64,000 nucleotides of DNA. Source: Blastocladiella emersonii ATCC 22665 (lineage: Eukaryota > Blastocladiomycota > Blastocladiomycetes > Blastocladiales > Blastocladiaceae). Below are positions 10,923 through 21,412 of this stretch, one piece after another. The stretch is taken from assembly GCA_025594325.1 (NCBI GenBank), contig JANHCV010000003.1, forward strand, positions 868,001 through 932,000. Reading direction: 5' to 3'. Below the pieces are notes generated by a model that saw only the letters and a list, made by a program, of their open reading frames with translations, made no database searches and had not been told where the DNA came from. The first letter of the stretch is position 1; every line of letters starts with the position of its first letter. Made by a program: the position numbers and the translations under genes.

Positions 10923-12251
10923 ATGACATCGCACGCCCAGCCCGAGTTCCTCGTCGCGTCGCCGGCGCCGGCCGCGGGCACGACGTTCCGCACGCTGTTC
11001 GCCAAGGCGGCCGAGATCGTGAGCGTGTGCGCTGGTGGCGAGCCGTTCAAGACGGGCAAGGGCATGGACTCGCTGGCGACGTTCAAGGACGCGTCGCTGC
11101 TCGTCGGCGGCGACGGCCGCATCGTGTTCGTTGGCCCGCACGCGCACCTCGAGGCGCAGCCGTGGTGGCCCGGGTCGACGGTCGAGACGACGGTCGAGTG
11201 CACCGGCAAGTCGCTGGTGCCCGGTTTTGTCGACGGGCACACGCACCCGGTGTTTGCGGGCGACCGCGTGCACGAGTTTGCGCTCAAGCTCGCGGGCGCG
11301 ACGTACCTCGACATCCACAAGGCGGGCGGCGGGATCGGGTTCACGGTGACGCACACGCGCGCCGCGTCCGAGGACCAGCTGTTTGCCGACCTGCAGCAGC
11401 GCATCACGCGCATGACGCGCGCCGGCACGACCTACGTCGAGGCCAAGTCGGGCTACGGGCTCGACCCGGCGACCGAGGTCAAGATGCTGCGTGTCCTGAC
11501 GCGGCACAACCGGTCGGCGCACCCGACCAAGGTCAGCGTCACGTACCTGGGCGGGCACTCGGTGCCCAAGAACAAGTCGCTGGCCGACTACACGCGCGAG
11601 ATCCTCGAGGAGCAGATCCCGGCGATTTTGCGCGAGGTGGAGGCGGGCACGGTGCACGTCGACAACATTGACGTGTTCTACGAGAAGGGCGTGTTCGAGC
11701 GCGAGGAGACGGTGGCGGTGCTCAAGCGCGGGCGCGAGCTCGGGTGGGCCATCAACTTCCACGGCGACGAGCTGCACCCGATGGACTCGGGCGACGTGGG
11801 CGTGCAGGTGGGCGCGCGCGCCATCTCGCACCTCGAGGAAGTGAGCGAGCCCGACATGGCGCTCATGGCCAAGCACCACATCTTCGCCACGCTGCTGCCG
11901 ACGACCGCGTACGTGCTGCGCATCGCACCGCCGCCCGCGCGCAAGCTGATTGACACGGGGGTGCCCGTCGCGCTCGGGTCCGACTTCAACCCGAACGCGC
12001 ACTGCCTGTCGATGCCGCACGTCATGAACCTGGCGTGCGTCAACATGCGGCTGACGATGAACGAGGCGCTCGTGGCGGCCACCATCAACTCGGCGGCCTC
12101 GCTGCACCAGGAAAAGGACCGCGGGTCGCTTGAGCCGGGCAAGCTCGCGGACGTGGTGGTCGTGGGCCACACCGACTGGCGCCACCTCATCTACGAGATG
12201 GTCGACCCGCCCGTCGAGGCCGTGTACATCCAGGGCGCCAAGGTGTACTGA
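10923..12251 (+). CDS. imidazolonepropionase (HutI-type)
   Basis: Hydrolyses 4-imidazolone-5-propanoate to N-formimino-L-glutamate, the third step of histidine breakdown. An intronless 442-residue amidohydrolase. Metal and substrate residues are visible: VPGFVDGHTHPVFAG with His106 and His108, the His of NFHGDELHP (about 280) and the Asp of LGSDFNPN (about 354). The ATG directly follows the TATA-containing leader; further upstream in-frame codons lie in the promoter. The enzyme is common in bacteria and animals but missing from most yeasts and filamentous fungi, which lack this route. It could be vertical retention in an early-diverging fungus or transfer; base composition matches neighbouring genes, so no recent transfer is evident. 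Confidence 0.93.
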   Translation: MTSHAQPEFLVASPAPAAGTTFRTLFAKAAEIVSVCAGGEPFKTGKGMDSLATFKDASLLVGGDGRIVFVGPHAHLEAQPWWPGSTVETTVECTGKSLVPGFVDGHTHPVFAGDRVHEFALKLAGATYLDIHKAGGGIGFTVTHTRAASEDQLFADLQQRITRMTRAGTTYVEAKSGYGLDPATEVKMLRVLTRHNRSAHPTKVSVTYLGGHSVPKNKSLADYTREILEEQIPAILREVEAGTVHVDNIDVFYEKGVFEREETVAVLKRGRELGWAINFHGDELHPMDSGDVGVQVGARAISHLEEVSEPDMALMAKHHIFATLLPTTAYVLRIAPPPARKLIDTGVPVALGSDFNPNAHCLSMPHVMNLACVNMRLTMNEALVAATINSAASLHQEKDRGSLEPGKLADVVVVGHTDWRHLIYEMVDPPVEAVYIQGAKVY

Positions 12252-13086
12252 TTTGTTTTGGTTGGACGGCGGTTATCACGATACGCTTGTTAATTGATTT
12301 CGCAGCCTGATCGATGCGTGCGAGAGGCCGGAGCGGACACCCTGCGAGACACCACGGGACATACAAACACGCGCGTGAGCGGTGCGAGACGCGCGAGAGG
12401 TGCGTGGCACGCGGTGCGAGACGCGCCTCGCGCTCGCGTGATATCGGCGTGACGCGGCCTGTGGCGCGCGTTCGTCTTTTCTTTCCCCCCTTTGCTTCTT
12501 GCGCCGAGAGGCGCTCTCCGTGCGCGCTCGCGCCGCGCCATCCCTCTTCCTGCCTCACTTCGTGGGAGACGACGACCACCTCGAAGACCAAGACGACGAC
12601 GACCACGGCGACGGCCCGCTCGGTGCTCGACACGCGCCTCGCCCAACCCATCCCATCCACGCGTGCTGCCCGCCTGCCCGCTCCGTGACCCGCCCTCCCC
12701 CCTTTCGGTCCCTCCGTCCGCTCGACTCGCTCGCTCGCTGGTCGTCGGGGTTCTCGGATCGTCGCTGCACTCGACCCCTCCTCGCCCAGCCCAGCGGACT
12801 GCGTGCACGCACCGCCCACCGCCACACACGCGCACGCGCCTCGCTCGCACGCGTCGGGTCTCCCTCTTCACCTCACGCGCTCTGCCCCCGCGGCTCTCCT
12901 CTCCCCCGGCGGATTGACTGGTCGCTGAACGCATCGTATGGATCTACTACTTGCTGCACCGTGGAGGATCCATCCATTCACGCGCGTGGATGGGCCCTCC
13001 TCTGGCTCGCCGTTCCCCACTCGCTCGCTGACACTCTCCCCGCCCGCGCGCGCGCTTTCCAGACCATCCTCCTCGCCGCCGCCACC
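12252..13086. other. gene-free leader/promoter of calcineurin A
   Basis: 835 bp with no ORF that I credit. The left part contains several CGAGA-type runs; from about 12600 onward the plus strand is strongly pyrimidine-biased (CCTCC, TCGCTCGC runs) up to the Kozak-like GCCACCATGG at the calcineurin start. Probably promoter and long 5' UTR. Confidence 0.5.
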
Positions 13087-15022
13087 ATGGCGACCCCGAC
13101 CATCAACCTGCCCGACTTCACGGTCCATGTCGCCGACACGGGCGAGAAGTTTTCCACGCGCGAGCGTGTCATCAAGGGTACGCCTGCCTGCTCACGGCCT
13201 TCTTGGCGCTCGTCGCCGCCGCCATCCTCCTGACCCCACCCACCCGCAATGTCTAGACACGCCGCCGCCCGTGACGACCAAGCCGACCAACGAGCAGTTC
13301 TTCAGCAAAAAGGACCCGACCAAGCCCGACATCGAGTTCCTGCGCAACCACTTCTACCACGAGGGCCGCCTCACCGAGGAGCAGGCCCTGTACATTCTGA
13401 CCAAGGGCGCCGAGGTGCTGCGCGCCGAGCCCAACCTGCTCGAGGTGGACGCGCCCATCACGGTCTGCGGCGACATCCACGGCCAGTACTACGACCTGAT
13501 GAAGCTGTTCGAGGTGGGCGGCGACCCGGCCCACACCAAGTACCTGTTCCTCGGCGACTACGTGGACCGCGGTTACTTCTCGATCGAGTGCGTGCTGTAC
13601 CTGTGGTCGCTCAAGCTGTGGTACCCAAACTCGCTGTACCTGCTGCGCGGCAACCACGAGTGCCGCCACCTGACCGACTACTTCACCTTCAAGACCGAGT
13701 GCAAGCACAAGTACTCTGAGCGCGTCTACGAGGCGTGCCTCGAGTCCTTCTGCTGCCTGCCGCTCTCGGCCGTCATGAACAAGCAGTTCCTGTGCATCCA
13801 CGGCGGCATCTCGCCCGAGCTCGTGACCCTCGACGACCTGCGCAACATCAACCGGTTCCGCGAGCCGCCCACCCACGGCATCATGTGCGACCTGCTGTGG
13901 GCCGACCCGCTCGAGGATTTCGGCCAGGAAAAGTCCAACGAGTCGTTTGTCCACAACCACGTGCGCGGGTGCTCCTACTTCTACTCGTACCACGCGGCGT
14001 GCAACTTCCTCGAGAAGAACAACCTGCTGTCCATCATCCGCGCCCACGAGGCGCAGGACTCGGGGTACCGCATGTACAAGAAGACCAAGACCACGGGGTT
14101 CCCCTCGGTCATCACCATCTTCTCGGCGCCCAACTACCTCGACGTGTACAACAACAAGGCCGCGGTCCTCAAGTACGAGAACAACGTGATGAACATCCGC
14201 CAGTTCAACTGCACCCCGCACCCGTACTGGCTGCCCAACTTCATGGACGTGTTCACGTGGTCGCTCCCCTTTGTCGGCGAGAAGATCACGGACATGCTCG
14301 TCGCGGTCCTCAACGTGTGCACCAAGGAGGAGCTCGACGAGGGCCACGAGGGCATGGACGAGGAGCGCAAGGCCGCCATCAAGTCCAAGATCATGGCCGT
14401 CGGCCGCATGTCCAACATGTTCAAGCTGCTGCGCCAGGAGTCCGAGGCCATCAACGAGCTCAAGGGCATGCTCGGTACCGACGTGCTGCCGCGCGGCTAC
14501 CTCGCCCTCGGCTCCGAGGGCATCAAGAACGCCATCACCAACTTTGACGAGGCGCGCAACATTGACCAGATGAACGAGCGCCTCCCGCCCACCATGATGG
14601 AGGCCGCGGCCGGCGGCGCCGGCGGCGCTCCGCCGTCCCGCTACTCGTCCCGCGGCGCGTCCATGGACGGGAACGGACCCTCCATGGCCGCCATCGCCGC
14701 CGCCGCGTCCAGCTCGTCGGTCGCGTCCGCGGCCTCGGCCTCGTCGGCCGCCTCGGCGCCCGCCGCCGCGACTTCGAGTTCCAACGGCGCCGGCTCCGCG
14801 TCCCCGGCCGCGCGGCCAAAGACCCCCGACAGCCCATCCAAGACGGCGGCCAAGCCGGCGACGGCGGGTGGAAGCCCCGGGTCTGCCGCCAGCGCGACCA
14901 AGGCCGACGCGGCGTCTCTCGGCGCTGGCGCCAAGGACGAGGCCGCCGGAAAGAAGTCGGCGCCCGCGTCGCCCAACACCCAGAAGCGCAGTATCTTCAG
15001 CAAGCTCAAGGACAAGAAGTAG
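13087..15022 (+). CDS. calcineurin A, Ca2+/calmodulin-dependent phosphatase catalytic subunit
   Basis: PP2B catalytic subunit: dephosphorylates Ser/Thr sites in response to calcium, bound to calcineurin B and calmodulin. Exons 13087-13177 and 13257-15022 give about 618 residues. The metallophosphatase signature is complete: GDIHGQ (about 102-107), GDYVDRG, GNHECRH, plus the near-invariant fungal/animal core [20 protein letters not shown] and [15 protein letters not shown]. The calcineurin-B helix, a calmodulin-binding basic stretch ([19 protein letters not shown]) and the autoinhibitory [19 protein letters not shown] follow. The last 120 residues are an Ala/Ser/Pro-rich tail ending in a basic [12 protein letters not shown], longer than in animals. 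The start has a strong GCCACCATGG context. Confidence 0.97.
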
Positions 15023-15295
15023 GTGGTGGCTCGCGCGGCGGCGGTTTGGTGGTCGCGTCGTTGTTGTTGTTGTGTCGGGCTGGCGGAGGGAGGCTGGCTC
15101 TCGTTATTTACTACACTTTTCTTCGTATGTGCGATCGATGGACTGGGTGAGAGGGGCGAGACGCGTCGCTAAGGAGACGCGGGTCCCACGTGCGCTTGAC
15201 CCGCGCGCGGCGGCCTCCTTGCGCCGCGCCGATCCCACGCTCTCTCTCTCCAACTGCACCCACTCTCAAGGCTTTCATGTAACTCTGACCCTGAA

Positions 15296-15972
15296 ATGCT
15301 ATCCTCATCAACCCCCAACGGCCACCCGTCAACCCCCTCCTCCGCGACCCCCGGCGACTCCTCCGCGCGCCCGACGGCGTCCTTCCTCGGCGGCCTCGAC
15401 AACAAAAAAGTCCTCCTCGCGGGCTCCTCGCGCGCGGGCAAGTCGTGCCTGGTGCACCGGTACATGACGGACGCGTACCCGAGCGACGCCAACGGCGCCG
15501 TCGTGTACCGGCAGACGCTGGGCGCGGACCTCGCCGTCAAGTACGTGGTCGAGGGCGAGCACCGCGTCGCGCTGAGTCTGTGGTGTCTCGCGGGCCACCC
15601 GCGGTACCGCGCGTCGCTCGTGCAGTTCTTTACCGACGATGTCGCCGTGGTGCTGGTGGCGGTGGACCTGCTACACCCGCGGTCGCTGGATGAGGCGGCC
15701 GAGTGGGTTGCGCAGGCTAAGGAGTACGTTCCGCTGCCGGCTCTGATACGCGCGCAGCTGACCGACCCGCATACAGAATGTGCCCGACGGCGCTCATCTA
15801 CCTGTGCGGGACGAAAGCCGACGAGGTGGACAAGATCGTGTACAAGATGCCGGACCTGACGCGGGCCGCGCGCGACGCGGGCGCCGTGGCGTTCAAGACC
15901 ACGAGCGCCAAGACGGGCGCGGGGATCCGCGAGCTGTTCGAGGAGGTGTGCGTCAAGCTGCGGGATCTCTGA
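15296..15972 (+). CDS. atypical Rab24-like small GTPase
   Basis: Two exons (15296-15723, 15777-15972) give about 207 residues. The P-loop GSSRAGKS (43-50) is intact, TLGAD follows the switch I region, and the base-recognition loop is CGTKAD (153-158) with TSAKTG after it. IYLCGTKAD and the VALSLW strand are closest to my knowledge of Rab24, an autophagy-related Rab with weak GTPase activity. The switch II motif is very degenerate: WCLAGH replaces WDTAGQ, losing both the metal-contacting Asp and the catalytic Gln. The protein ends in KLRDL with no C-terminal cysteine, so no prenylation is expected. It may be a pseudo-GTPase. Another divergent Rab or Rab-like family is the alternative. It converges on the CreC-like gene. 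Confidence 0.65.
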
Positions 15973-16032
15973 TGATAGTAGTTTTACACAATGTTTCCCC
16001 ATTCTACTCTCTCTCTCCCGCGCGCCTCGCCG

Positions 16033-18944
16033 TTACGCGAGCATCGACGCCGACGTGCTCGCCGTCCGGCTCCGCAGGTGGTCTGGAATCGACGTCGCGT
16101 CGCCGGACCCGGAACCGGACCCCGAAACCGACAGGAACGACTCGACGTCGCCAGCGAGGACTGCAGCCGCGGCGCCGCCGCCCGTCCCGCTCGCCGGCCG
16201 CTGCCACACGAGCACGCGCCCGCGCTTCTCGCCCACGACCACGGCGTCGGGCGAAAAGGCAAGCGACCACAGCGGGAGACGCGAGATGGTCTCGATCTAC
16301 ACTCGCGAAGAATGAGGTGAGCGTGCGGGTTTCCGGGTCCATGCACGAAACCAAGCAAGCGTACCATGATCGGCTCGAACGTCGGCACCTCCGCCGCGTG
16401 GACCGACGGATGGACGACATGTTCCCTCGCCGCCCCATTCCGCACCGGCGGTGGCGGCGGCTGCATCGTGGACCCGCCCGACATGGCGCGGTGGCGGAGC
16501 GACCCGTTGAACGACATGCCGCGTGCGGCGGCGGGCGGGCGGCTCATGCGGGCGTGGTTCTTGACGGGAAAGTCCCAGAACAGCAGCTTGCCGTCCTGCC
16601 CGACGCTGCCGATGCGGTGGTTTTGCGAGTCGCACCGCCACGCGTCGAAGGCGATCTGCGACACCCACGACGTGTGGCCGCGCAGGCGCGCGAGCAGGCG
16701 GCGGTCGCGGTGTGACCACACGGAGATCAGGTCGTCTTGGCCGCCCGTCTACGTTCACGAACGAGTTGTTAGGAGTGCTCGCCTCGTGAAGGTTGCGAGA
16801 AAGCGTACCAGGATGAGCTTGCCGTCGATACTGAACGTGACGCACAGCAGGCCGCCGAAGAACGACTCGTACGTGTCGGTGATGCGCTCCTCGTGGTAGT
16901 TGATGACGCGGAGGCACCCGTCGAGACCGACGACCGCGAGGTGCGCGCCGTCGGGCGAGAAGGCCATGTCGGTGACGGCCTTGCCCGCGCCGTGGACAAA
17001 CTTGCCCATGCGCCACACGCTCAGCGGGTTGTGCTTGTGGCCCTTGCGCGGCTTGATCACCTCGAACCCGTCCATGTCGCGCTGCTCGAGGAGCTCCTCG
17101 TCGGCATGGAGTGCTGAGGAGGTGAAGGTGGAGCTGGCCGAGGTGCCCGACTTGTCCTTCTCCTTTTCCATCTCGCGGTCCTCGCGGTCCTTGTCGAGCA
17201 GCAGGATCGTGCCGTCGGCAAACGACGCCAGGAACTGCGACTCGGACCCGGGCACCCACACGACCTGCGTCACGGGCTTGTTGTGCAGCGTGCCCTGTTC
17301 GGTAGCGAGTGCGAAGTGAGCGAGAGATACATCAGGAGCGACGCAGGGCAACACGTACAAACTTGTTGATGCGGTTGTACCGGTGGTGCATGGTCTCGTA
17401 CCACATGAGGTCGCCACTTGAGAACCCGACAATCACGTCCATGCGCTCCGTTGACACGGTCGCCGGGTTGACGGCGATGCACGTCGGGATCGCGCGGATG
17501 AAGTGCAGCCGCGAGAAGATGATCTACACTCGAGGGATTCGCGTCAGTGTCGGTCGAGTCCACACCGAGAGACTGGAGCGAGCCCGGAGCCGAGCCGTAC
17601 CTTGCGGTCCTGCTCGTCGAGCCACACGATACTCTTGCCGAGGTTCATGACGAGCCACGAGTGCGGGTGCTGCTGCTGGTGCGCGAACCCGGCGGCGGGC
17701 CCGCCCGCGGCATGGTCGAACGCTGCGTGCGGAAGCGAGGGCAGCGGCACAGTCGGCTGCTGCTGCGGTGGCGCGGATGATAAAGACGAGGAGAACAAAC
17801 TGGCAGTCGAGCTAAGGATCCCCGCCGACGACAAAGAAGACGACGAGGTTGGCGCGACGACCTGGTGCGCGCCGTCCTTATCCTTCTCCTTATCCTTGCC
17901 GTTGCCCGACTTGGAGTTGCTGCGCGAGAAGAAATTGCGCTTGCCCTTGAGCAGCCCGCTCATGGGGTTGCTCGACGACGACGAGGACGAGGACGACGCG
18001 TCCTTGGCATCGCTGCCGCCGCCGTTCTTGCCGTGAGGCGGCGAAGCGCCATTGAGCAGCGACACGGTGGCGGGGGCCGAGGGCGACGCGTCAGAGGCGA
18101 GCTGCGAGCCTGACGACACGCTCGCGCCCGACGGCGTCACGGCGCCGGAGCCCGGCTGGCTCGCGCCGTGGGGATCGGTGGCGGCGGCGGTGCCGTTCGA
18201 CGCGGACCCGTTGGTCGCCACGGCGGTGCTGCCGGACGTGAGCGCCGACATGGGCGTGCTGTCGCCGATCATGTACACGACCTCGCGCGCGGCGGCGTGG
18301 GTGCGGTCGCGGACCACGTCGGCGAGGTTCTCGAGGGTCGCGAGCCGCGCAATGAACGTCGAGTTGCTCTTGCCGACCATGGACTTGGCGCGCTGGCGGC
18401 GGTGTCCGCCAAACAGACCGCCGAGCCGGTTGCCGCCCGAACTGCTGTTGCCGCTGGTGAGCGGGTTGGCGCCGTCGGGCACCGCGGGCGGCGTGAGCGG
18501 GACGCCCGCGTAGTCGATGAACCCGGACGACGCCTTGCGGATCGGGACCGGGTCCGTGCCGGTCCCGGTACCCGGCACGACGTGCGGAACCGACGCCGTG
18601 CGCGTCAGGCTCGCGAAGCTCGAAGATTGCGTCGCGCCAATCGCGCGCGGCAGGGTCCCACCACCGCCTCCGCCGACGAGCGGGACGGCGTTGGCGTGGA
18701 CCACGACCGAGATGCGCACGGGCGTGTCGCGGTCGGCGGGGGCGAGCGGCGCGTAGGCGCGCGTGTCGACGTTGATGGTCTCGGCGAGAGTGTAGACGCC
18801 CTCGGGCGCGGTCACGGCGGTGGTGACGACCGGCGGGGGTTCGGCCAGCGCCACGGCGGCGGCCTGCGCGGCCTTGGCGGCGGCGAGCGCGCCCGTCGGC
18901 GGCGCGTACCGCGAGTAGTCGGTGCCGGCGATGGCCCAACTCAT
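16033..18944 (-). CDS. CreC/WDR20-type WD40 protein
   Basis: Five exons (17601-18944, 17359-17523, 16809-17294, 16365-16748, 16033-16296) give about 880 residues. The N-terminal half is low-complexity Ala/Ser/Gly with SSSSS runs. WD40 repeats follow: VTQVVWVPGSESQFLASFADG, VTDMAFSPDGAHLAVVGLDG, LLCVTFSIDGKLILTGGQDDL, HTSWVSQIAFDAWRCD, GSVGQDGKLLFWDF and LWSLAFSPDAVVV. TGGQDDLISVWS followed by the AFDAWRCD and GSVGQD segments is characteristic of CreC of Aspergillus and animal WDR20. Members bind and activate the USP12/USP46 (CreB) deubiquitinase; in Aspergillus the pair acts in carbon catabolite repression. All exon joins are phase 0. Confidence 0.88.
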
Positions 18945-19400
18945 GGCTGGTTGGTTGAGGGTTGGAGGGGGTGCGCCGCGATGCGATGGAGCGAGGGTGG
19001 CGGTCGGATGGTCGGTCGGATGCCTGTTGCGGCAGGAAGGTTATGCGCGCAGTGTTAGGTTCAGTTGCATGGGATGATCGCTTGCATCAGCGTCAGCGGG
19101 CGGGAGAGCAGCGCCGAGGCCCGGCCGCCAAGTGTGAAGAGAGCGGACGGAAGGCGGCGCGTGGCGTGGCGTTCGCTCGGCCGAGGCAAGCCACGCGACC
19201 CACGACGCGTCGCTCGGCTGTTTCGGTCCCGCAGCGACCTCACGCGGCGACCTGATCCGACTCGCCTCTTGCAGCGACGGTATGGATACGTAATGCACAT
19301 GTAATCATCAAATGGGAGGGGGATCACGCAAACACGCAAAATGGAAGGGGGAGGGAAGGGGCGGTTAGCCGCGCTGCAGGCGACGACACGCGAGCGCCGC
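18945..19400. other. intergenic region, CreC-like promoter and elongase 3' side
   Basis: 456 bp between the start of the CreC-like gene and the stop of the elongase, both on the minus strand. No ORF or motif that I can support. Confidence 0.4.
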
Positions 19401-20354
19401 TTACTGGGCCTTGGTGGCCTTGGCCTTGGCCAGCTCGGCGCGGCGGGCGGCGTCGCGCTTGCGGTCCTGGCGGTAGAAGTTGCCGAACAGGGCGAGCATC
19501 GTGACCATGTAGCCCCACAGGAGGACCGAGAGGGCGAGCGGGTACGGCTTCACGTCGGCCGTGACCTTGGCGGGGAACAGGTATCCCTGCGCGATGTTGT
19601 ACGTGGCCTGGACCATCATGCACATGAACTGCGTCATCTGCATGCTCGTAATGTACTTCTTGAGCAGCGACACCTGCTTGAACCCGAGCGCCGTGGCCCC
19701 GTAGTACCCGTACATGACGACATGGATGAAGCTGTTGAGCATGGCCGAAAAGTACGACTCGCCCGTCGGCGCCCACAGCGTCACGAGCCACCAGATGGCG
19801 AAGATGGTCGAGTGGTGGTAGACGTGCAGGAACGACACCTGGTGCAGGTTGCGCTTGCCGAGCATGATGAGCGTGTCGTTGAACTCGAGGATCTTGGACA
19901 GGTAGAAGACGCAGACGATCTTGGCCATGGCGGTGCCGCCCTGCTCGGGCGTCTTGAGCGAGTTGCCAAACAGCGAGTAGCTGCCGAGGTACGCCTGGCG
20001 CAGCACCTCGACGCACATGAACGCCGACAGCGACGTCAGGATGATGTTGTGGACCAGCGCGTACGTCTTGAGCGTGAACTTGGTCTGCGACCGCGACATG
20101 ACCGCCTTGCCGCCGACCACCATGGCCAGGTACGCAGCCACGAGCACCAGCATGTGCGCCGGGTTCATGAACGGCAGCTGGTCCGCGTACGGCGACCGGA
20201 TCTCGCCCAGGAACGACGTCACGGTGCGCGTCGCCTCGGGGAACTGCTGCGCCGCGAACTCGTACGCCAGCTGCTCGTACGGCGCCGTGATGGGCGCAAT
20301 CTGCTTCTCGAGGGCAAAGAAGCCCGCGAGGATCTGGTCGGTGATGGCCTCCAT
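19401..20354 (-). CDS. ELO-family fatty acid elongase (GLELO-like PUFA elongase)
   Basis: Condensing enzyme (3-ketoacyl-CoA synthase) of microsomal fatty-acid elongation; multi-span ER membrane protein of 317 residues, no intron in the CDS. The His box FLHVYHH (H177, H180, H181) is preceded by the HQV spacing typical of polyunsaturated elongases and followed by WWLVTLWAPTGESYF and NSFIHVVMYGYY. SKILEFNDT and the QMTQF motif are also present. The order and wording closely resemble the C18 Delta6-PUFA elongase of Mortierella alpina, so gamma-linolenate or stearidonate are plausible substrates (inference). The C-terminus is Lys/Ala-rich. An ag directly before the ATG (20355-20356 on this strand) could be the acceptor of a 5' UTR intron. 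Confidence 0.9.
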   Translation of the reverse strand: MEAITDQILAGFFALEKQIAPITAPYEQLAYEFAAQQFPEATRTVTSFLGEIRSPYADQLPFMNPAHMLVLVAAYLAMVVGGKAVMSRSQTKFTLKTYALVHNIILTSLSAFMCVEVLRQAYLGSYSLFGNSLKTPEQGGTAMAKIVCVFYLSKILEFNDTLIMLGKRNLHQVSFLHVYHHSTIFAIWWLVTLWAPTGESYFSAMLNSFIHVVMYGYYGATALGFKQVSLLKKYITSMQMTQFMCMMVQATYNIAQGYLFPAKVTADVKPYPLALSVLLWGYMVTMLALFGNFYRQDRKRDAARRAELAKAKATKAQ

Positions 20355-21412
20355 GCTGTGCAAATCAACTGTGCGGCTAACTGCTCACGATCAAGGTCAT
20401 GGTGAGCGTCTGATCGACGAGAGTGATCCATGGGCGGGCCGAGCGCATACCGCGAGGTCCAAAAACTGGCTTGCAAGAGACGAGAGCGGCGGATCAAGAC
20501 GGGCCTTGGATGCCTGATGCTCAGGCCGCGGCTGGCTGGCGGGAGCGGGGACGGGCAGCGCGGCCTGGCCGGCAGCCAGCCAGCCAGCCCAGACGAGGGC
20601 CGTCGCCGCCGACGCCGCCGCCGCCGCCATGCTGAAATCAAGCGGGTTTTCGCTGGTTTTCGCGTTTCCCACGGAAGACCGGAACGGCGAGCGAAACCTG
20701 CAGTTTTCGCTCATGGCCGTGATGGCCGTGATGGCCAGTTGGGGTCGCGCGTTGGGGCGCCCCTTGAACTGATGGGGCGCGTCGCGCGCCTGCCACTCCA
20801 ATCGCCCCGCATGCAGGCAATCGAGATGTCTCGCATGCACATGCGTAACACACGTGACCTGGAATCTCCCGGCTCCGTTCCGAGGGCCGCGAGACACGAG
20901 CGGGGGACGCATCACGCCATCGCGACGCGACGTGGGTGATGCGACTCCTGATCGCGTTATATCCCACCATCATCGGCCGCGGCCACGCCGTGTCCGCGAC
21001 CCACCGGGTTCCCAGGACTCCCCACGTTCTCGGCGCGACGATGGTCGGCAAGCACGTTCGACCGTGGCCGAGTGAGGGAGCGACTCGGCCACCACGCCGC
21101 GAGCTCGCACTCTTGCGTGCTGCGGCCACTGCTGCGGCGCGGGCAAGGTGCGGGGAAGCTCGGCCCGACGCGGTGGCGCCAGTCGGCGAGTGGCCACCGC
21201 GGGAAACGTGGCCGAGGGGTCATCGATGGGCAAACCACCGCGGGCAAGGGCGAGACGAGGCGAGGCAGCGAGCATCGCCGGCGCGGGCGTGGGCGCTTGC
21301 TTGGCCTTGGGCGTCGCCGCGCCTAAAGATGTCCGTCCCCGCCGTTGCCTGAAACCGGTCATACGCTCTCCTCCCCGACCTCCACTCCTCAACTCGCACA
21401 ACAACACGCACC
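20355..21412. other. divergent promoter region, elongase / ThrE transporter
   Basis: 1,058 bp between divergent starts. Holds short imperfect repeats (GGCCGTGAT x2 around 20714-20733; CAGC runs about 20570-20590) and no credible ORF or TATA box. Confidence 0.4.

Noticed and set aside
12290-12934. 214-codon minus-strand ORF before calcineurin
   Set aside because: Arg/Gly/Ala low-complexity antisense of a pyrimidine-rich leader.
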